A stretch of 64,000 nt of DNA from Rhyzopertha dominica (Eukaryota; Arthropoda; Insecta; Coleoptera; Bostrichidae): contig QCXZ01000064.1 of assembly GCA_025024175.1 (NCBI GenBank), positions 54,023,325 to 54,087,324 on the forward strand. Reading direction: 5' to 3'. The notes under the pieces are model-generated. The model was not told where the DNA came from. It was given only the letters and a program-made list of their open reading frames with translations, and searched no databases. How positions within the stretch are numbered: position 1 is the first letter of the stretch; each line of letters opens with the position of its first letter. Both the position numbers and the translations under genes were made by a program. Shown one piece after another: positions 50,901 to 63,000 of this stretch.

Positions 50901-53900
50901 ATAATTTTTTTTTAGATATTGAAAATCGAGATTGAAGTATTGCAGAGACCGGAATTCCGGTTTACGTGAAACGTTAATACCGTAGCTAAGTACCGCCGTT
51001 TTGCTAAAATGTATGTAATGTAAAAATACAGTCCCATATTCCAATTGATTATTATTATCCCCGCCCAGCTCAAAAATTAAGATTTTGTGGATACTGCCTA
51101 TGTGCCGCATTGTGATCATGAACAACACCATTTAACTAAAGCCTTTGCGAGAATATTATGTCAGATACAAAAAGATGGTTATTGCTACACTTATGCGATA
51201 TTTGTCAAGAATAATTTCTGCTTTCAGGTAAAAAATAATTTAGTTTTGTTCAAAGCAGTCCAAAATAACTCTGGCTAAGTACACGTATTCACGGTTTGCT
51301 TAATCAGTATTACAACTCATTGCTACACGGAACAAATCTTTGCTAAATCTATTAACATGTCATATCTTTCTAGCCGCGAATACAGAAATACCACGACANA
51401 AAGGTTTAATCATCTTCTTTGTAGAAGAAACGCAAATCCAAGTGACCACAAACATGTTAGCACGTTTAATTTGTGTGGTCAAAATATCTGGGTCAAGTTT
51501 GTTTACTAGTTACCACTAAATTTTGAACCCTTGGCTAATAATTTAATAACACTTACCGACGCTATCCTGTTTTCTTGATGCTCGGTTCTTCGTATGGACG
51601 GATTGTTCTTGTTCATCCGTTTCTTCGTCATCGTCGTCATCGTTTTCCTTAGCATTTCTGAAGAACCCAGATAAGCCACTCTTGAATACGTCAACAAATT
51701 CGTTTATCAGCTTGCTAAGCGTTTGCATTAGGGCAGATGGTTTGTCTTCGTCAGAGTCCGACCTGCCAGTGGATTTCAGTGCTTCCTGGTCCGCCTGGAC
51801 TGTCGACAAAAGATATTATGATAAGTAATAGAGTTTAAGAGTTTACAAAGAAATAATTACAAATATTACATTATTCTTGTTTTCCATTATGGTAGAACAC
51901 CACAAACAAAAGATTATGTAAATTAGCCACAAAAGTCATGCTTTGTAATATTTGAGTTTTATTGACTTCTTTTCAAATTATGTAGAGGTTTAAGTATATA
52001 AATATTTCACACATTAAATGAGAACCTTATCACGAATAAATGATAAGGCTTTTTAAGCTGAAATTGTAAGAGATGTTTAAAATATTTCGTGTTTTCCAAA
52101 TCATAAGTTGTATACCTTTTAATTAGGAGTGATTATTATCGCACAAAACTAATAATTAACAAGCAGATAATATTAGGGTTAAATATACTGGAGTCTTGTA
52201 ACGGATATATGTTTCACAATCTATTAGACCTCGTCATTTCCGCTGTAGATTCATTGCAGACAATATAGCACAGAAAGGTATGTTTCTTAATACAGAATTT
52301 CCAAGCTAAACTTACATAGCTTACCCATTATATATTATAGTCTAGAAATCCCATCTAATTGTTACCCCTTTAAACTAAAACCACAGAGCAGTTAGCTATG
52401 GAAAGCGATTATTGTCAGTACGATTTTATTGTAACTTTCTTGGTGATTCATTGTATATAATATTCTTATTAAACTTGACAGATCATAGTAAAAATTTACG
52501 TAGCTCAACAAATTTGTCGTACGGCGACATACACACTCCTGCAGGATTAAATCCTTCGCTAATGGTGTAATTTATCATTGGTTAGATTTTGGCCTCACTT
52601 AACGCAAATGCAAAGACATAAGGTCTCTATTTTCCGAAATTACGCCGCTCCCGCAGAAAGCAGGCTATGTTGCAATGTTATTATCTCAGTATTAAACGAT
52701 CAAGAAGAATTGTAAGCACATACTCTTGTATATATTACATAAAGTTAAGTCATTATCTATAATTGTACTGTTACAGTTATAGACGGACGCTTTAATATTT
52801 TTACTAATTTTGAATAAAGGCACGCTTTAGCTGACAAATTTTCAAATTGGGATTGATAACCACCATTTTTATGGCTGAAAATATCTTCGACGCGCGCTCG
52901 TAAAGGTATACATAAATCTTGAGCAAAACTTTGCATTGAAATTGTTTGGTGAGACCACGTACCGCAACCTGCTCTGATTAAAGGAAGAATTTCAAAAAAT
53001 AGAGCATTATTCCGTTGTTGTTGCGCATGTTGCGATCAGAGGTTTAGTCACAACGAATGGTCTATAAAATCACTCTTAAACTGTCAATTCTTTAAGACAA
53101 TTTCATTATTCTTCCTTCTGCAACGCAATCCATGCTATGCTACCAGCAGGTAGGGTAACAAATCTTTTCTTGACATTGTCTGTCACGCATATACAGGGTC
53201 CGCCACCTAAAACTCCCCAGGCTCGTATTTTCTTTATTTTTTTACGTACAACCTTAAGTTATATGTCAAATTGTAGGTCTTTTTAAACTCTTTAAAAATA
53301 GCTTGGTGGGTGTCCAAAAAAATTTTTGCAGATTATCATATTTTGTGTTTAAAGTTATTTTTTGTAAATATTTTTTAACCTTACCTCGTATAATAAATAT
53401 TGCTTCACAGTTAAATGCCGACTTTTGTCTTATTCAATTTGTGTCATTACCATGTATGCGTAATTTTTACTCCTTCTTAGTGAAAAACAAGAAAAACTAG
53501 TCGCCGACATGTTCTTTAAATAGGGTTGTTCAGAATTTTTAAGTGTTAGTTTAGTAGCTTATTACGGTACAAATGTGCCTACATACCCATCGCTGCACAC
53601 AAAACCTAAAAATTTTAAGTAACTTTTAAATAAATCAAGTACAAAGTTCGTTCTAAAGAGAGGGAGGCTAGGAAATGAAACCCCGTGACGAGGTTAGTAG
53701 GCGATGTAGAAAACCAAATTAGCCTCATCGCAGGGTTTCGCTTTCTAGCCTCTCTCTCTTTAGAACAAACTTTGTACTTGATTCATTTAAAAGTTACTCA
53801 AAATTTTGGGGTTTTGTGTGCAGCGATGGGTATGTAGGCATAATTTGTACCATAATAAGCTACTAAACTAACACTTAAAAAATTGTGAACAACTCTATTA

Positions 53901-56900
53901 ACAAAAATGGCGGCGACTAGTTTTTCTTGTTTTTCACTAAGAAGGAGTAAAAATTACGCATACATGGTAATGACACAAATTGAAGAAGACAAAAATCGGC
54001 ATCCAATTATGAAGCAATATTTATTATACGGGGTAAGGTTAAAAAATATTTACATAAATTAGCTTTACTTGCAAAATATCACAATATGCAAGAAAATTTT
54101 TTGGACACCCACCAAGCTATTTTTAAAGAGTTTAAAAAGACCTATAATTTGACATATAACTTAAGGTTGTACGTAAAAAAATAAAGAAAATACGAGCCTG
54201 GGGAGTTTTAGGTGGTGGACCCTGTATATATTGTGACACATTAAACCCATTTTTCCATTTTTTTACGTAAAATATGTTATAGTAATTTGTACAGCAGTGC
54301 GATGTTGACTCCTGTGTAGCGGTCTTTTAAAGAAGAATTCTGTTACAGACACAAAGCATCACAGCCAATACCCATTTATTAACTACAAACTATGAACTTT
54401 CGATGCGATGTTACTTCTTTTAACTTCTTTCTCGTCTTTGTCAAATCAATAATAGTCGGGCATACGACATAGAGGTAAAGTGTTAGGACCAGTTTGGTGA
54501 CCCACCTTTTACTCGTCGCATTCTTTATTACTAAACGATCGTGTAGGATTATACGAAATCGATACCACACTCTCCTGTTCCATCGCCACCTTCCAAGGAT
54601 TTAACCGTTTAAATAGATATTTTGACAGAATTAGACCATAAACTGTATTTATATGCCTGGGTTTGATTAATTTTTGACCTAGTCCGTTAGTGAAAAACGA
54701 ATAAGAATTACAAAAACATAACAAAGATCAAAATCTGTTATTAAAATGAATTTTTGCAAATACCTAAACTGGCTGATTTTTTGCACCCGTGAAGTTTGAG
54801 CTTTATATATATTTATTTATATTTTATTTGAACTTAATTGACTGATTCTTTTTCTTCATCTACTTCTACACCAACTGTTAAAATAATATAAAATATAAAT
54901 AAATAATAACTTGCTGAAAGAAAATACTGCTCAAACAACGACCTGTTGCACCAGCAAATCGTAAAGAAACAAATATTTATTCTTTTTTATGAACACAGTA
55001 TGCTATATTTTAACTTGGAGTGAACGAGCGAAGGTCCAAGGTGCCCGCGATTTGTGTGGGTGAGGCTCGTTGTCCTTATCTACAGATTCTCTGATGGTGA
55101 ATCAAAATTTATAGATTTTGAGCAATTGTTGACCAAGCTTTCGGAACTTGTTGGCTGCTTCTTCATGCTTTGGATTAGATGTATAAAACTGGCAATAATG
55201 AGCGGCGAACTACACTATATAAACTAGGAAAGTACCAGCTTTCGTCATCAGTTTATTGTCGAGTTACCGCATAGGTCTAGCTAGTTCCAATCTTGAATGT
55301 CTCTTTCTAACAGTGAAAGATAATTATTGTCTGAATTCAGTTTTTATGAACACAGATGATATTTTTAAATAGTTAACAGGCATAAGGCTGGCAGTACTTT
55401 TTCATTTCGTCGTATGCCTGTTAACCCATTAAAAATATCATCTATGTTCTCTTTCTAACGCTTATGCTACAGCCTAGACGTATAATGTAACTCGACAATG
55501 ATGATGGTTCTTTCCTAATTTGGATAGCAGATTCCAGCTGTATCTGTATTTTTTGCTCGAAGAATGTAAAATCAGAGGTCATAGCTATCACAGATTTGTT
55601 GCGTAGACCTTTATACCCATTGAAAATTCTCCATAAAAATGAATTGAAGTTTTCACTGAAACATGCATTAGTTTTTTTGCTAATAATAGCCATACTACTC
55701 TCCTTTTTTCGAAAAAAATGGTTCTAATCCTTCTTAAATTATCAGGATTAACAAAAACTGCTACAAAATGGTTTTCTTTGCTCCATAACAGTACGTGGAA
55801 GTGCAAACCTGAACGGAGAACAACTACAATAATTTTTATTAGAAGGAAACTAATTAAATACCTCCAAATTAATGTTGTAGACAATGTTGAGTCCATTAAA
55901 ATACTACGACTACAGAAAAATTCCGAAACACCCTGTACCCCCAAAAAAAATGAATATTAAAAAATGTCTGCTTCTTGGTAGACCACCGAAAAAATATTTT
56001 CTGCAGTTTTGCTTAGGATTAAGTTTTAGATTTTTTCGTAGATTTGGACACTTAAAATTTTTTTAAATTACTCAAATGTTATCTTATATATTATATTCTC
56101 AACAGAAAAAGAAACCCTTTTAGCGGCACTTTATAGACGGATTCTACAACAATAGAATAAAGATTTAAGTTCTTGTAATAGAAGTCTGTTTCTACAAATC
56201 ACCTTACTTTATTTTCGAATAGAAGAATTGTTATTTTGACTTTACTTCTCGTTATCTCATATCAAAGAAGGTAACCTTAATATCTTTAAAGTATGTCACC
56301 TAAAATGCGGCAGATTGTAGTTTATTTTTCATACCTTGCCAAAAATAAGGAGCATGTAACACATTAATTCAGTTTCGGCCACGGTTTCGGCTATGTTTGA
56401 CTTTTTTTAATTTTGTCATTTATAGTCCTCTGGGAAGAACCAGTCAATATCTCTGAAGGTAAAGTTTTCGCCTTTAGAAAAGGCATAAAAAGATCTTTAA
56501 TAATTACTATATCAGACATTTTAGATTCACTGAGGCGATTTACTATACTGACAAGAAAGTTTAAATTTCGCAATTCCCGATCAAGGATACCTCGATTTTA
56601 TTCTAATGGTATATTTATTTCTTTGCCATTAAAGCCTTATATTACTGAAAGTATCCCTTCTATTATAGGTGTGAATCACTAGTAGTGTTTTTGAAATCTG
56701 TAAATCTGAGGTTCTTGATTTTTTAGATCACAGCAGCTTTGCGTGTTAATTGTCATCTTACTGCTTGTTAAGAAAGTCAGTTTTGGTAAATAACAAATGC
56801 AATTACAAACCCTCAAGTTACGACCTAAACGATAGACTATCGTTAGACATGTTAATCTGATATTCACAAAAAAACACATGAAATTTGAGTTTTGTTTTTA

Positions 56901-57967
56901 ACTACTAATCATATATTTCAAGATTATATCAACATAAGGGTAAACAAATCAAGTTACCCATGATCGAGAGCTACAGAATTTAAATTATCAGCAAGCAGCA
57001 AACGCAAAAATTTTAATAATTCAATACAAACAAGTTGGATAATTTAATGGCGTAGAAAGCTTGATTTGGTACTTTCGAAATTTACAGTTTACTCCACTAG
57101 TCCCTCGCGTTTAAATCGACACAACTGTGTCATTTCATATATAAAAGTATTAAAATTACTTGTTTTTTTGTTGTATTATTAGTCAGTTGCTCAGTTGTAA
57201 AGTTACGAAATCGAAAATGATACATATATTATAGATAGTTGCGGTTTTAATAAACTGGACGTAGAATTTTGAATATTTAGCCCTAGTATAAAATAAAACA
57301 TGCAGCCACTTCTTTAGGCAAATTAATATAATATGAGGCTTTTCTTTTTGAGTGGATTTAACATAGGTTTTTATTTTAATGGAAGTATCAGTTTTTCTGC
57401 GAGTACGTTATTGTTAAGTTGTTGTTATTGGCAAAAGATAAACACACCCCATTGTTTAAGATGACAGAAAATGGGTTGGTGGCCAAAAAACCCACTAACA
57501 GCAAAAAAAGAACTGTTCTTCCCACACAAATTGCAAATTCAAATCCCAAATTGAACAATCGATAAAGCAATGGAATTTTCTGCAAAAGGCAGGAAAGTAA
57601 AAAAAATCACCTGTGTCGCTGAAATCTATCCATTAGCGCAAGTACGCGTTACGAGCAACTCATTAAATACCGCCAGCCGGTATCGTAGCAGTTGTGGCAC
57701 GCGATTCCGCGTATAATGAAATGCATAACCCAGATTAGATCACCGACGCTCCACTTTAGACTCACCCATGAGCATCCTGGTGCTGTCCTGCAGGAAGTCG
57801 TCGGCTTTGTCGAGGGCGCATCCGAAATCAAAATTCACGGCGCAGGGGATGAACCGCACCAGCTCCCTCGAAGAAAACACATTACTGTCACTCGTCGCAT
57901 TGTCTTCAGCAGCATGGCAGCCGACCAGCAAAAGTGAAACGACACCGCACAATAATCTCAGCCCCAT
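47512..57967 (-). CDS. Osiris-family protein (DUF1676), three exons
   Basis: Osiris proteins are insect-specific membrane or secreted proteins of cuticle-forming cells, linked to endosomal trafficking. Exons 57967-57766, 51799-51557 and 47924-47512 join in phase to 285 residues. Signature order is complete: a signal peptide (MGLRLLCGVVSLLLVGCHA), a two-Cys region (RFIPCAVNFDFGCALDKADD), a polar acidic stretch, then a basic run and hydrophobic DUF1676 segment (RGKKKKKKLVALIKLLLL ... FLVALAGLLL), and the AQxLAY-like motif as AQDMAY near the C-terminus. An upstream in-frame ATG at 58006 would add 13 residues; either start keeps a signal peptide. Introns of 6.0 and 3.6 kb are transposon-rich. Osiris genes are usually clustered; no second one is in the window. 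The ortholog number cannot be told. Confidence 0.9.
49085..49430. repeat. Internal fragment related to the hAT-like element at 19281
   Basis: The runs TAATTTTTATAGTGATTTAG, TAATTTATTTATT, TCCGTTTATTTCTCG and GATGTACTACATAATTTCTC match 19400-19550 and 20160-20330 in order. About 600 bp of the middle is missing. No ends or duplication are seen. Confidence 0.6.
49597..50395 (-). repeat. Dispersed repeat, copy B (inverted)
   Basis: It is the reverse complement of 4200-5053, for example CCAATTGTCAAAATGACATT at 49634. It lies in Osiris intron 2. No coding frame is conserved between copies. Confidence 0.6.
51557..51799 (-). CDS. Osiris exon 2
   Basis: The acceptor is GTCGACAG and the donor is GTCG/GTAAGT. 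It is 81 codons long, phase 1 in and out. It encodes QADQEALKSTG, a helical segment (LMQTLSKLINEFVDVFKSGL) and a run of five Asp with Glu. It links the two-Cys region to the DUF1676 core. Confidence 0.85.
51800..53193 (-). other. Osiris intron 1, distal part
   Basis: A/T-rich, without a recognised coding region or repeat border, up to the palindromic element at 53194. Confidence 0.5.
53194..54224. mobile_element. 1031-bp near-perfect palindromic element with TA duplication
   Basis: It starts CAGGGTCCGCCACCTAAAAC and ends GTTTTAGGTGGTGGACCCTG, flanked by TA. The arms of about 505 bp run nearly unbroken to a short loop near 53709 (GCGATG ... CATCGC). The arms differ at scattered single bases and one small block near 53330/54080. 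No protein is encoded. TA flanks suggest a Tc1/mariner-type foldback. It sits in Osiris intron 1. Confidence 0.82.
54225..55347. other. Osiris intron 1, middle part
   Basis: A/T-rich. Minus-strand frames at 54379-54724 have no recognised domain. No element ends were defined. Confidence 0.45.
55348..55450. repeat. 103-bp hairpin
   Basis: GAACACAGATGATATTTTTA at 55348 and TAAAAATATCATCTATGTTC at 55430-55449 are arms, with AACAGGCATA/TATGCCTGTT nearer the loop. A direct repeat TCTCTTTCTAAC lies on each side at about 55300 and 55450. It may be a small MITE. Confidence 0.55.
55451..57765. other. Osiris intron 1, proximal part
   Basis: Frames at 55442-55944 on both strands overlap and show no known domain. 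TTCCGAAACACCCTGTA at 55921-55937 resembles one end of a CAGGGTG-type transposon with no partner found. The rest is A/T-rich. Confidence 0.45.
57766..57967 (-). CDS. Osiris exon 1: signal peptide and two-Cys region
   Basis: The ATG at 57967 opens MGLRLLCGVVSLLLVGCHA, a signal peptide with likely cleavage after HA. RFIPCAVNFDFGCALDKADD follows, the paired Cys of the family. The donor is ATGG/GTGAGT, phase 1. The first ATG in the frame is at 58006. Confidence 0.88.
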
Positions 57968-58084
57968 CGTGTTCGGAAACCTTTTGCAGGAAGCGCGGAG
58001 CATCACATGCCGGAAGACCCAGACCCTGAGGAGCTGTCACCTTGAACTTCGGAGAGCATCTGGGGGCCGCCGAAGACGTGGGGC

Positions 58085-58091
58085 CTTTATA
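58085..58091 (-). promoter_or_regulatory. TATA box of the Osiris gene
   Basis: TATAAAG on the minus strand lies 79 nt before the first ATG (58006) and 118 nt before the preferred ATG (57967). Transcription would start near 58060. The local GC content is higher than around it, as in a core promoter. Confidence 0.6.
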
Positions 58092-58566
58092 CGCAAGAGA
58101 GATCGCGATGGCCATTGTCGATGTGGAACGGCGCGTCTGGCGGGATCGTTATTGCGTTTGTTTTCGAGATTTTTTAGGCTGGGTGATTATCGAGGGATTT
58201 GTTTTCGGGTGATTTAGTTTCGCAGAAAAATCGGATTTTTCGGTGGTTTCGAGGGTCAAGGTTGTGTGATGACTAGCTAAAGAATCGCTCTAATTAAAAT
58301 GGAGCAAGTTCAGGATCGAATTCATGATAGCATCTATAACCGATTCGAATCAGTGGCGGGGCATTACAATTTTATAACTATAATCTCCTTTAGCTAGCAA
58401 AAAATCAGTTTAGTTTAGTGACATACGGCATATGAGGAAAATTCAGATACCGACTAACTATCACTGAACACTAAGAAATGTGGAGTGGTTCACTGAAATT
58501 AATAACCTACCCGAGCTTTTGATTTGACTTATTTACCAAAGAACGCCATAAGATATCAATCTTATA
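58092..58566. other. Osiris upstream flank
   Basis: The first 150 bp are moderately GC-rich and could hold proximal regulatory sites, but none can be named. The remainder is A/T-rich. Confidence 0.4.
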
Positions 58567-58880
58567 CAGGGTTTCTATAAATGATTCATGCTCGGAAAAA
58601 TGACGTATATTTGTCATCTGTTGATTTTTGAATTATTTGATATATTTTAATATGAGAAAACCTCTGGGAGTGTGTATTTTCAACATATTCTGTAGTGTTT
58701 TGTGGGATAATTAACTTTAAAGTTGCAGAAAACTCACATTTCGTGGTGTAACATTGATCTGCCACATTCAACTACTATCGCCGTGCATATTGTAGCTTGG
58801 ATGCAGTTACAAAAAAGGCGGCACAAAGAATTCAGAGACCAACTCCGCCCGCGTTGCATGAATCATTTATAGAAACCCTG
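58567..58880. mobile_element. 314-bp MITE with CAGGGTTTC ends and TA duplication
   Basis: Perfect 25-bp inverted repeats start CAGGGTTTCTATAAATGATT and end AATCATTTATAGAAACCCTG, flanked by TA on both sides. It is non-coding. A partial copy lies at 32192-32287. Confidence 0.85.
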
Positions 58881-58882
58881 TA

Positions 58883-59585
58883 TATAATGCGTTCGCGGTA
58901 CGTCAGCCCCTAAAAAAGAGTCTTTTAACAAAAATTGTCAGCTTGGCTCTGGATATAGTTTAGTTGACAACCGTTTATATTTTGCATGGTGATTGATATC
59001 ATAGATTAAGAAAATAGAAATATCTATAAATATGTTTGTTGATAATACTAATAACAAGCAAGTCTTTTATAGCTAACATTAGTGAAGGTAATTCATTTAA
59101 TACCTCTTGAGTACAGATTTGTANTTTAGACAATATTGTAACAGTTTTTTAAAAACTCAATAAAGGTCTCAAGCTAATATTTTACCTTTAGATATATTTT
59201 GAAAATTAACTACAACAAAAAATCAGGAATCTTTAAACTAACTAATTAAAACAGTGAGATTATAGAAAGTGTATGCAGTTACAAAGTTAAAACACAATTT
59301 AATGATAAATATGAATTTATTGAATATCTTTATGTAAACACAAAATATTGCCTATCATTATGTTTAATTACAAATGTGAAATTAAACGTAATCAAGAGAA
59401 ATACATTTGAATAACGTAAAAGTTACAAAACAATATTAGGCAACATGATTAGTGTTTTAAGGGCGTAGGATGTTTTAATAGTAAGAGTATCAATATGTTC
59501 TTGATCTACATGTTAAACCCGTAATTAACCCGCCTAGAAGAGTTCCATTTGCAATTCGTGAACTCCTGGATAATAATTGAAGCCC
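58883..59585. other. Intergenic A/T-rich stretch
   Basis: No gene, repeat border or RNA gene was recognised. N at 59125. Confidence 0.5.
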
Positions 59586-59589
59586 ATTA

Positions 59590-60000
59590 AACAAACATTT
59601 GATTCAATATAAGGTGTAGATGTATATTTAGATGATATATTAAGTTGGGGTACTACTTTAAATGAACACAATGAAATACTACAAAAATGTTCAAAATCAG
59701 GCACAAAAAAAATGAAAAGTTTAATAAAGGGTAATGCAGGTTTGTTCTTCAAGACACAGGATAACAGACAAGGGTGATTTGCCAGGTTTAACAATAAATG
59801 AAGCTATTCAAAATGTGCAAAAACGACAGAACAAAAACACATTTAACGTTTACTAGGTATGCTGCAGTTCTTCCAAACCATTAATAGAATTGCTGGAAAG
59901 GTTACCGAATTCTAACGAAACAGGAGCAAAAGCAAGCATTAGAACAATTAATGTAATTATTGCTAATTTTTCAGTATTAAATCACTTTAATACGCCATAG
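59590..60000 (+). pseudogene. Ty3/Gypsy reverse transcriptase fragment
   Basis: The plus strand reads VDVYLDDILSWGTTLNEHNE (59622 onward), the catalytic YLDD and following helix of a Gypsy RT. At about 59855 FLGMLQFFQTIN follows, the RT thumb/connection. Stops and deletions lie between. No LTR was found. Confidence 0.65.
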
Positions 60001-63000
60001 GCAGCTTCTAGAAAATGGCAAGCCAGTGTCACGTGTTTATGTTTGAGTACAATATGTCTTTATGTAACAAATAAAAGGCTTAAAGAGATTTAGAAATGTA
60101 TGTCTGAAAATACATAATTTAACAATTAAGGATTTCCTGAACACAAAAATGAATTAACTGTATATTTGAGAAAGTATTGTAGAAATGAGCTAACAGTTTT
60201 CTGAGAATACTATTTATAAAAGTACATACAATAGTATTTATTCGTAGATGTAGTAAAAATATACATTATAATCACTTGGATAAAGAGAAATATAAAAGTT
60301 TAACTAGAGAAATGCTATTGACATGAAAAACTATGATACTATTTAGAAAAAAGTATTAACAACAAGTTTTTATACCTCACATTCTTTACGGAATACTCCT
60401 ATTGCAAATACGATGGCTCCATCTCAGATCTTAAATTCTAGAAGGTGAAACGGTTTATTACCGCCGACAGAAAAACATTTCAAAAATGTAGTTAGTAACA
60501 GTAAATTCAAATAATTCTTTGAGTGAAGAAAGGTAATAGTCAAATTATTACAATATAAATGTTAGAAATTTGTCAAAATTTAGAGTACGAATCTGCTTCG
60601 TATCATCTACTGCGGATACAAACTTCTTTATCATTTGTCATTTAAAAGTACGGTTAGCCACATATATCAAACAAACGTGCACGTGCTATTTGAGCATAGC
60701 AATTGTATTCTTTGGGTGCTTTTAACAACGTGGCGGTATAAAACAATACAAACGTTCAGATCGTTTGAATTGAAATGATTTTGACTATTAGGTAACATAA
60801 AAATTAACATAAAAAATGTTACATTATAAATACACGCCTTTTTACTATGGACACAAAGTTTTGTAATAAACGTTGCTTAAATGTAAAAAGTTTGAAAGAA
60901 AATTGCAAAGTGAACTTTATGGTTAATATAATACGACAAATGGCAAATAATGGAATTGCTCATAAATGTCGTGTACATGTACGTCATTGCTGCCCACATT
61001 AAGCTTACCCACACATTCACACACATTCGCTACAAAATCCAGAAAAGGTTGCTCCTCGATTTCGTTATCAAGTAGGACAGATGAAAGCTGCTTTAAATCT
61101 CAAATCGCAACTGCCAAAACCAGACCTGGTGTAATAACAATTGCCCTACATTCTGACAATAATTGCGAACATAACTTCGAGTTATTTATTTATCTTTTTA
61201 AGTGCAGTACTCAGACACAAACAGAAATGAGCAGCTTTACAAACCTAAGAAAAATGTTTAAATATAAAAAAAAACATAAACGACAGATAATTGACGGATG
61301 TATATTAAATATTTTCTTGGGAAAACGGCAAGGGTGTTTGGGCTAAATTAAGAAATGGATTTTTTTAACTTTGCCTGTCTATATTTCGAGCCAAAATCGG
61401 CTCTTCGTCAGGACACTAAAATTAAATACATAACAGGCATTTTTTATAATTAAACTTCTTAACACTTACTGTTAACTACAAATATAAAAGGAAACAAAAC
61501 GACGAAAACATATAACTTTGGGAAAGAATAAACTATTACAGAATGCCGTATGGCAAAACAAACATAAATAATTAAAAGTGTCCAACCGTGAAATTGACAA
61601 AACTGACAAAAATTTTCGAAGTAATCAAGGATAAAGTTGTTGAACAAGCTTAAAATTCATGTACGATTTATCAAATATAAATATTATACAAAAATTCTAT
61701 ATATAAATTTTAAGTTGTATTATTTCCTCTGTCAATTTGAAGAAGTCGGCAATAAATAGAACTAAGATTTTGTATATCTGACCTTTTGTTAATAGAATTG
61801 GAATTTTGTTGTATATAACACATTTCTAAAAATAAACGTTTTGATTTATTAGCTTATATGTCTAAAATTGCAGTATTTAGGAAATCGAGTCCGAAAGAGT
61901 TCTTGTAATAACCTTCTTTCATTTTCAACACCTTTGTTATATTAAGGTTAGCACAAAGGTAATAGGGCTTCAGCACACCTTGCTCTTCTGGATAATTTTT
62001 CCTACTTTTTGTTTTTTTTTATTCCGACTGTGTATAAAATTAAGTTGTTAAGAATAGTAGGGTTTGTTAGTCATTATGCACTATTATTCCTTTGAAAAGA
62101 AACTAATGGAAGCTATGCTTTTGCNACTTTGTAGTAGTAGTTATAGACAATACAAATGTTTTATTTTGAATTCTAGCTTTCGTTTTATGTTTACTTACCT
62201 TTATAACAAAACTTTTATCTCGCTCAAACTCATTTATCGCGATGCTTACACGAAAGCGGAAAACGTCCATCGAGAGCGACTGCTTTTGAGTAGTTCACTA
62301 TTCTGCCACTAGACTACGTATTACTATAGATAAATTAATTTATCTACCGTATCACAAATAGCGCAATAGCGGATGGAAGAATTTAAGGTAGCAAATTACC
62401 GAACATATCCTTGACCGATTGAAGCAATAAAAACGATTTAAGCTCCGGTAGTGTTTTAAAGTTAGCAGATTAGCCAGGATCTAGAAAAAGAATGTTTTAG
62501 AACCCCGAGTATTGTCAACTATTATATCATTTGCTATAAAAAAAATGAAATGCACAAAACTGGAAAAATGTTAGTTAACACATGCATAAACTGACGTTCG
62601 AAAAAAATACATAGAGAAGCAGGCAAGCAAATAAATGTTCAAAGTGTGACCACTCAATTTCACACACCTAATCGATCCATATGACGCCTCAAAAAGATTA
62701 CTGGAGGGAGTAACGAGATACTTTAACTTCTGTCGACTACAGCAAGCAATTGTTGAATACCTTGAATAAAAAAAATACAAAAACGTCAAAATACATAAAC
62801 GTATTATATGTAAATTCCAGTGAAACTGAAAGAATTCAGAACTTACTATATATATTTTTTGGAATTGTTGATATTCAACAAGTGCTCTGAAGTAATGCGA
62901 CGTTTTTGTTATTTTTGGAACTGCCTTGCTCAAATCAAGATATTCAACAAGTGCTTTAATGCAGTTGGAATGAACATAAAGTACCAGCAAATTTAACCCA

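Larger units (their letters stand above)
47925..51556 (-). other. Osiris intron 2
   Basis: The 3.6-kb intron contains a partial hAT-like copy (49085-49430) and copy B of a dispersed repeat (49597-50395). Short frames at 48058-48336, 50652-50843 and 50886-51131 have no domain and are not supported by splice sites. Confidence 0.6.

Noticed and set aside
53303..53500. 65-residue frame in the palindrome arm as a gene
   Set aside because: It lies fully in a non-coding inverted-repeat element and is not kept in the mirrored arm.
55588..55944. 118-residue minus-strand frame
   Set aside because: It overlaps open frames on both strands with no domain. Probably part of a decayed transposon.
57768..58217. 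149-residue plus-strand frame
   Set aside because: It overlaps Osiris exon 1 and its promoter on the other strand and has no domain. The Osiris signature is much stronger.
60966..61346. 126-residue plus-strand frame as a gene
   Set aside because: No domain, splice support or signal. Composition is like the surrounding DNA.
62870..62955. CRISPR-like or satellite array
   Set aside because: Only two 17-bp copies, in a eukaryotic context.
62571..62990. 139-residue minus-strand frame with an internal repeat (ALVEY)
   Set aside because: The repeat reflects a 17-bp DNA direct repeat. No family resemblance, and the composition is like translated A/T-rich DNA.
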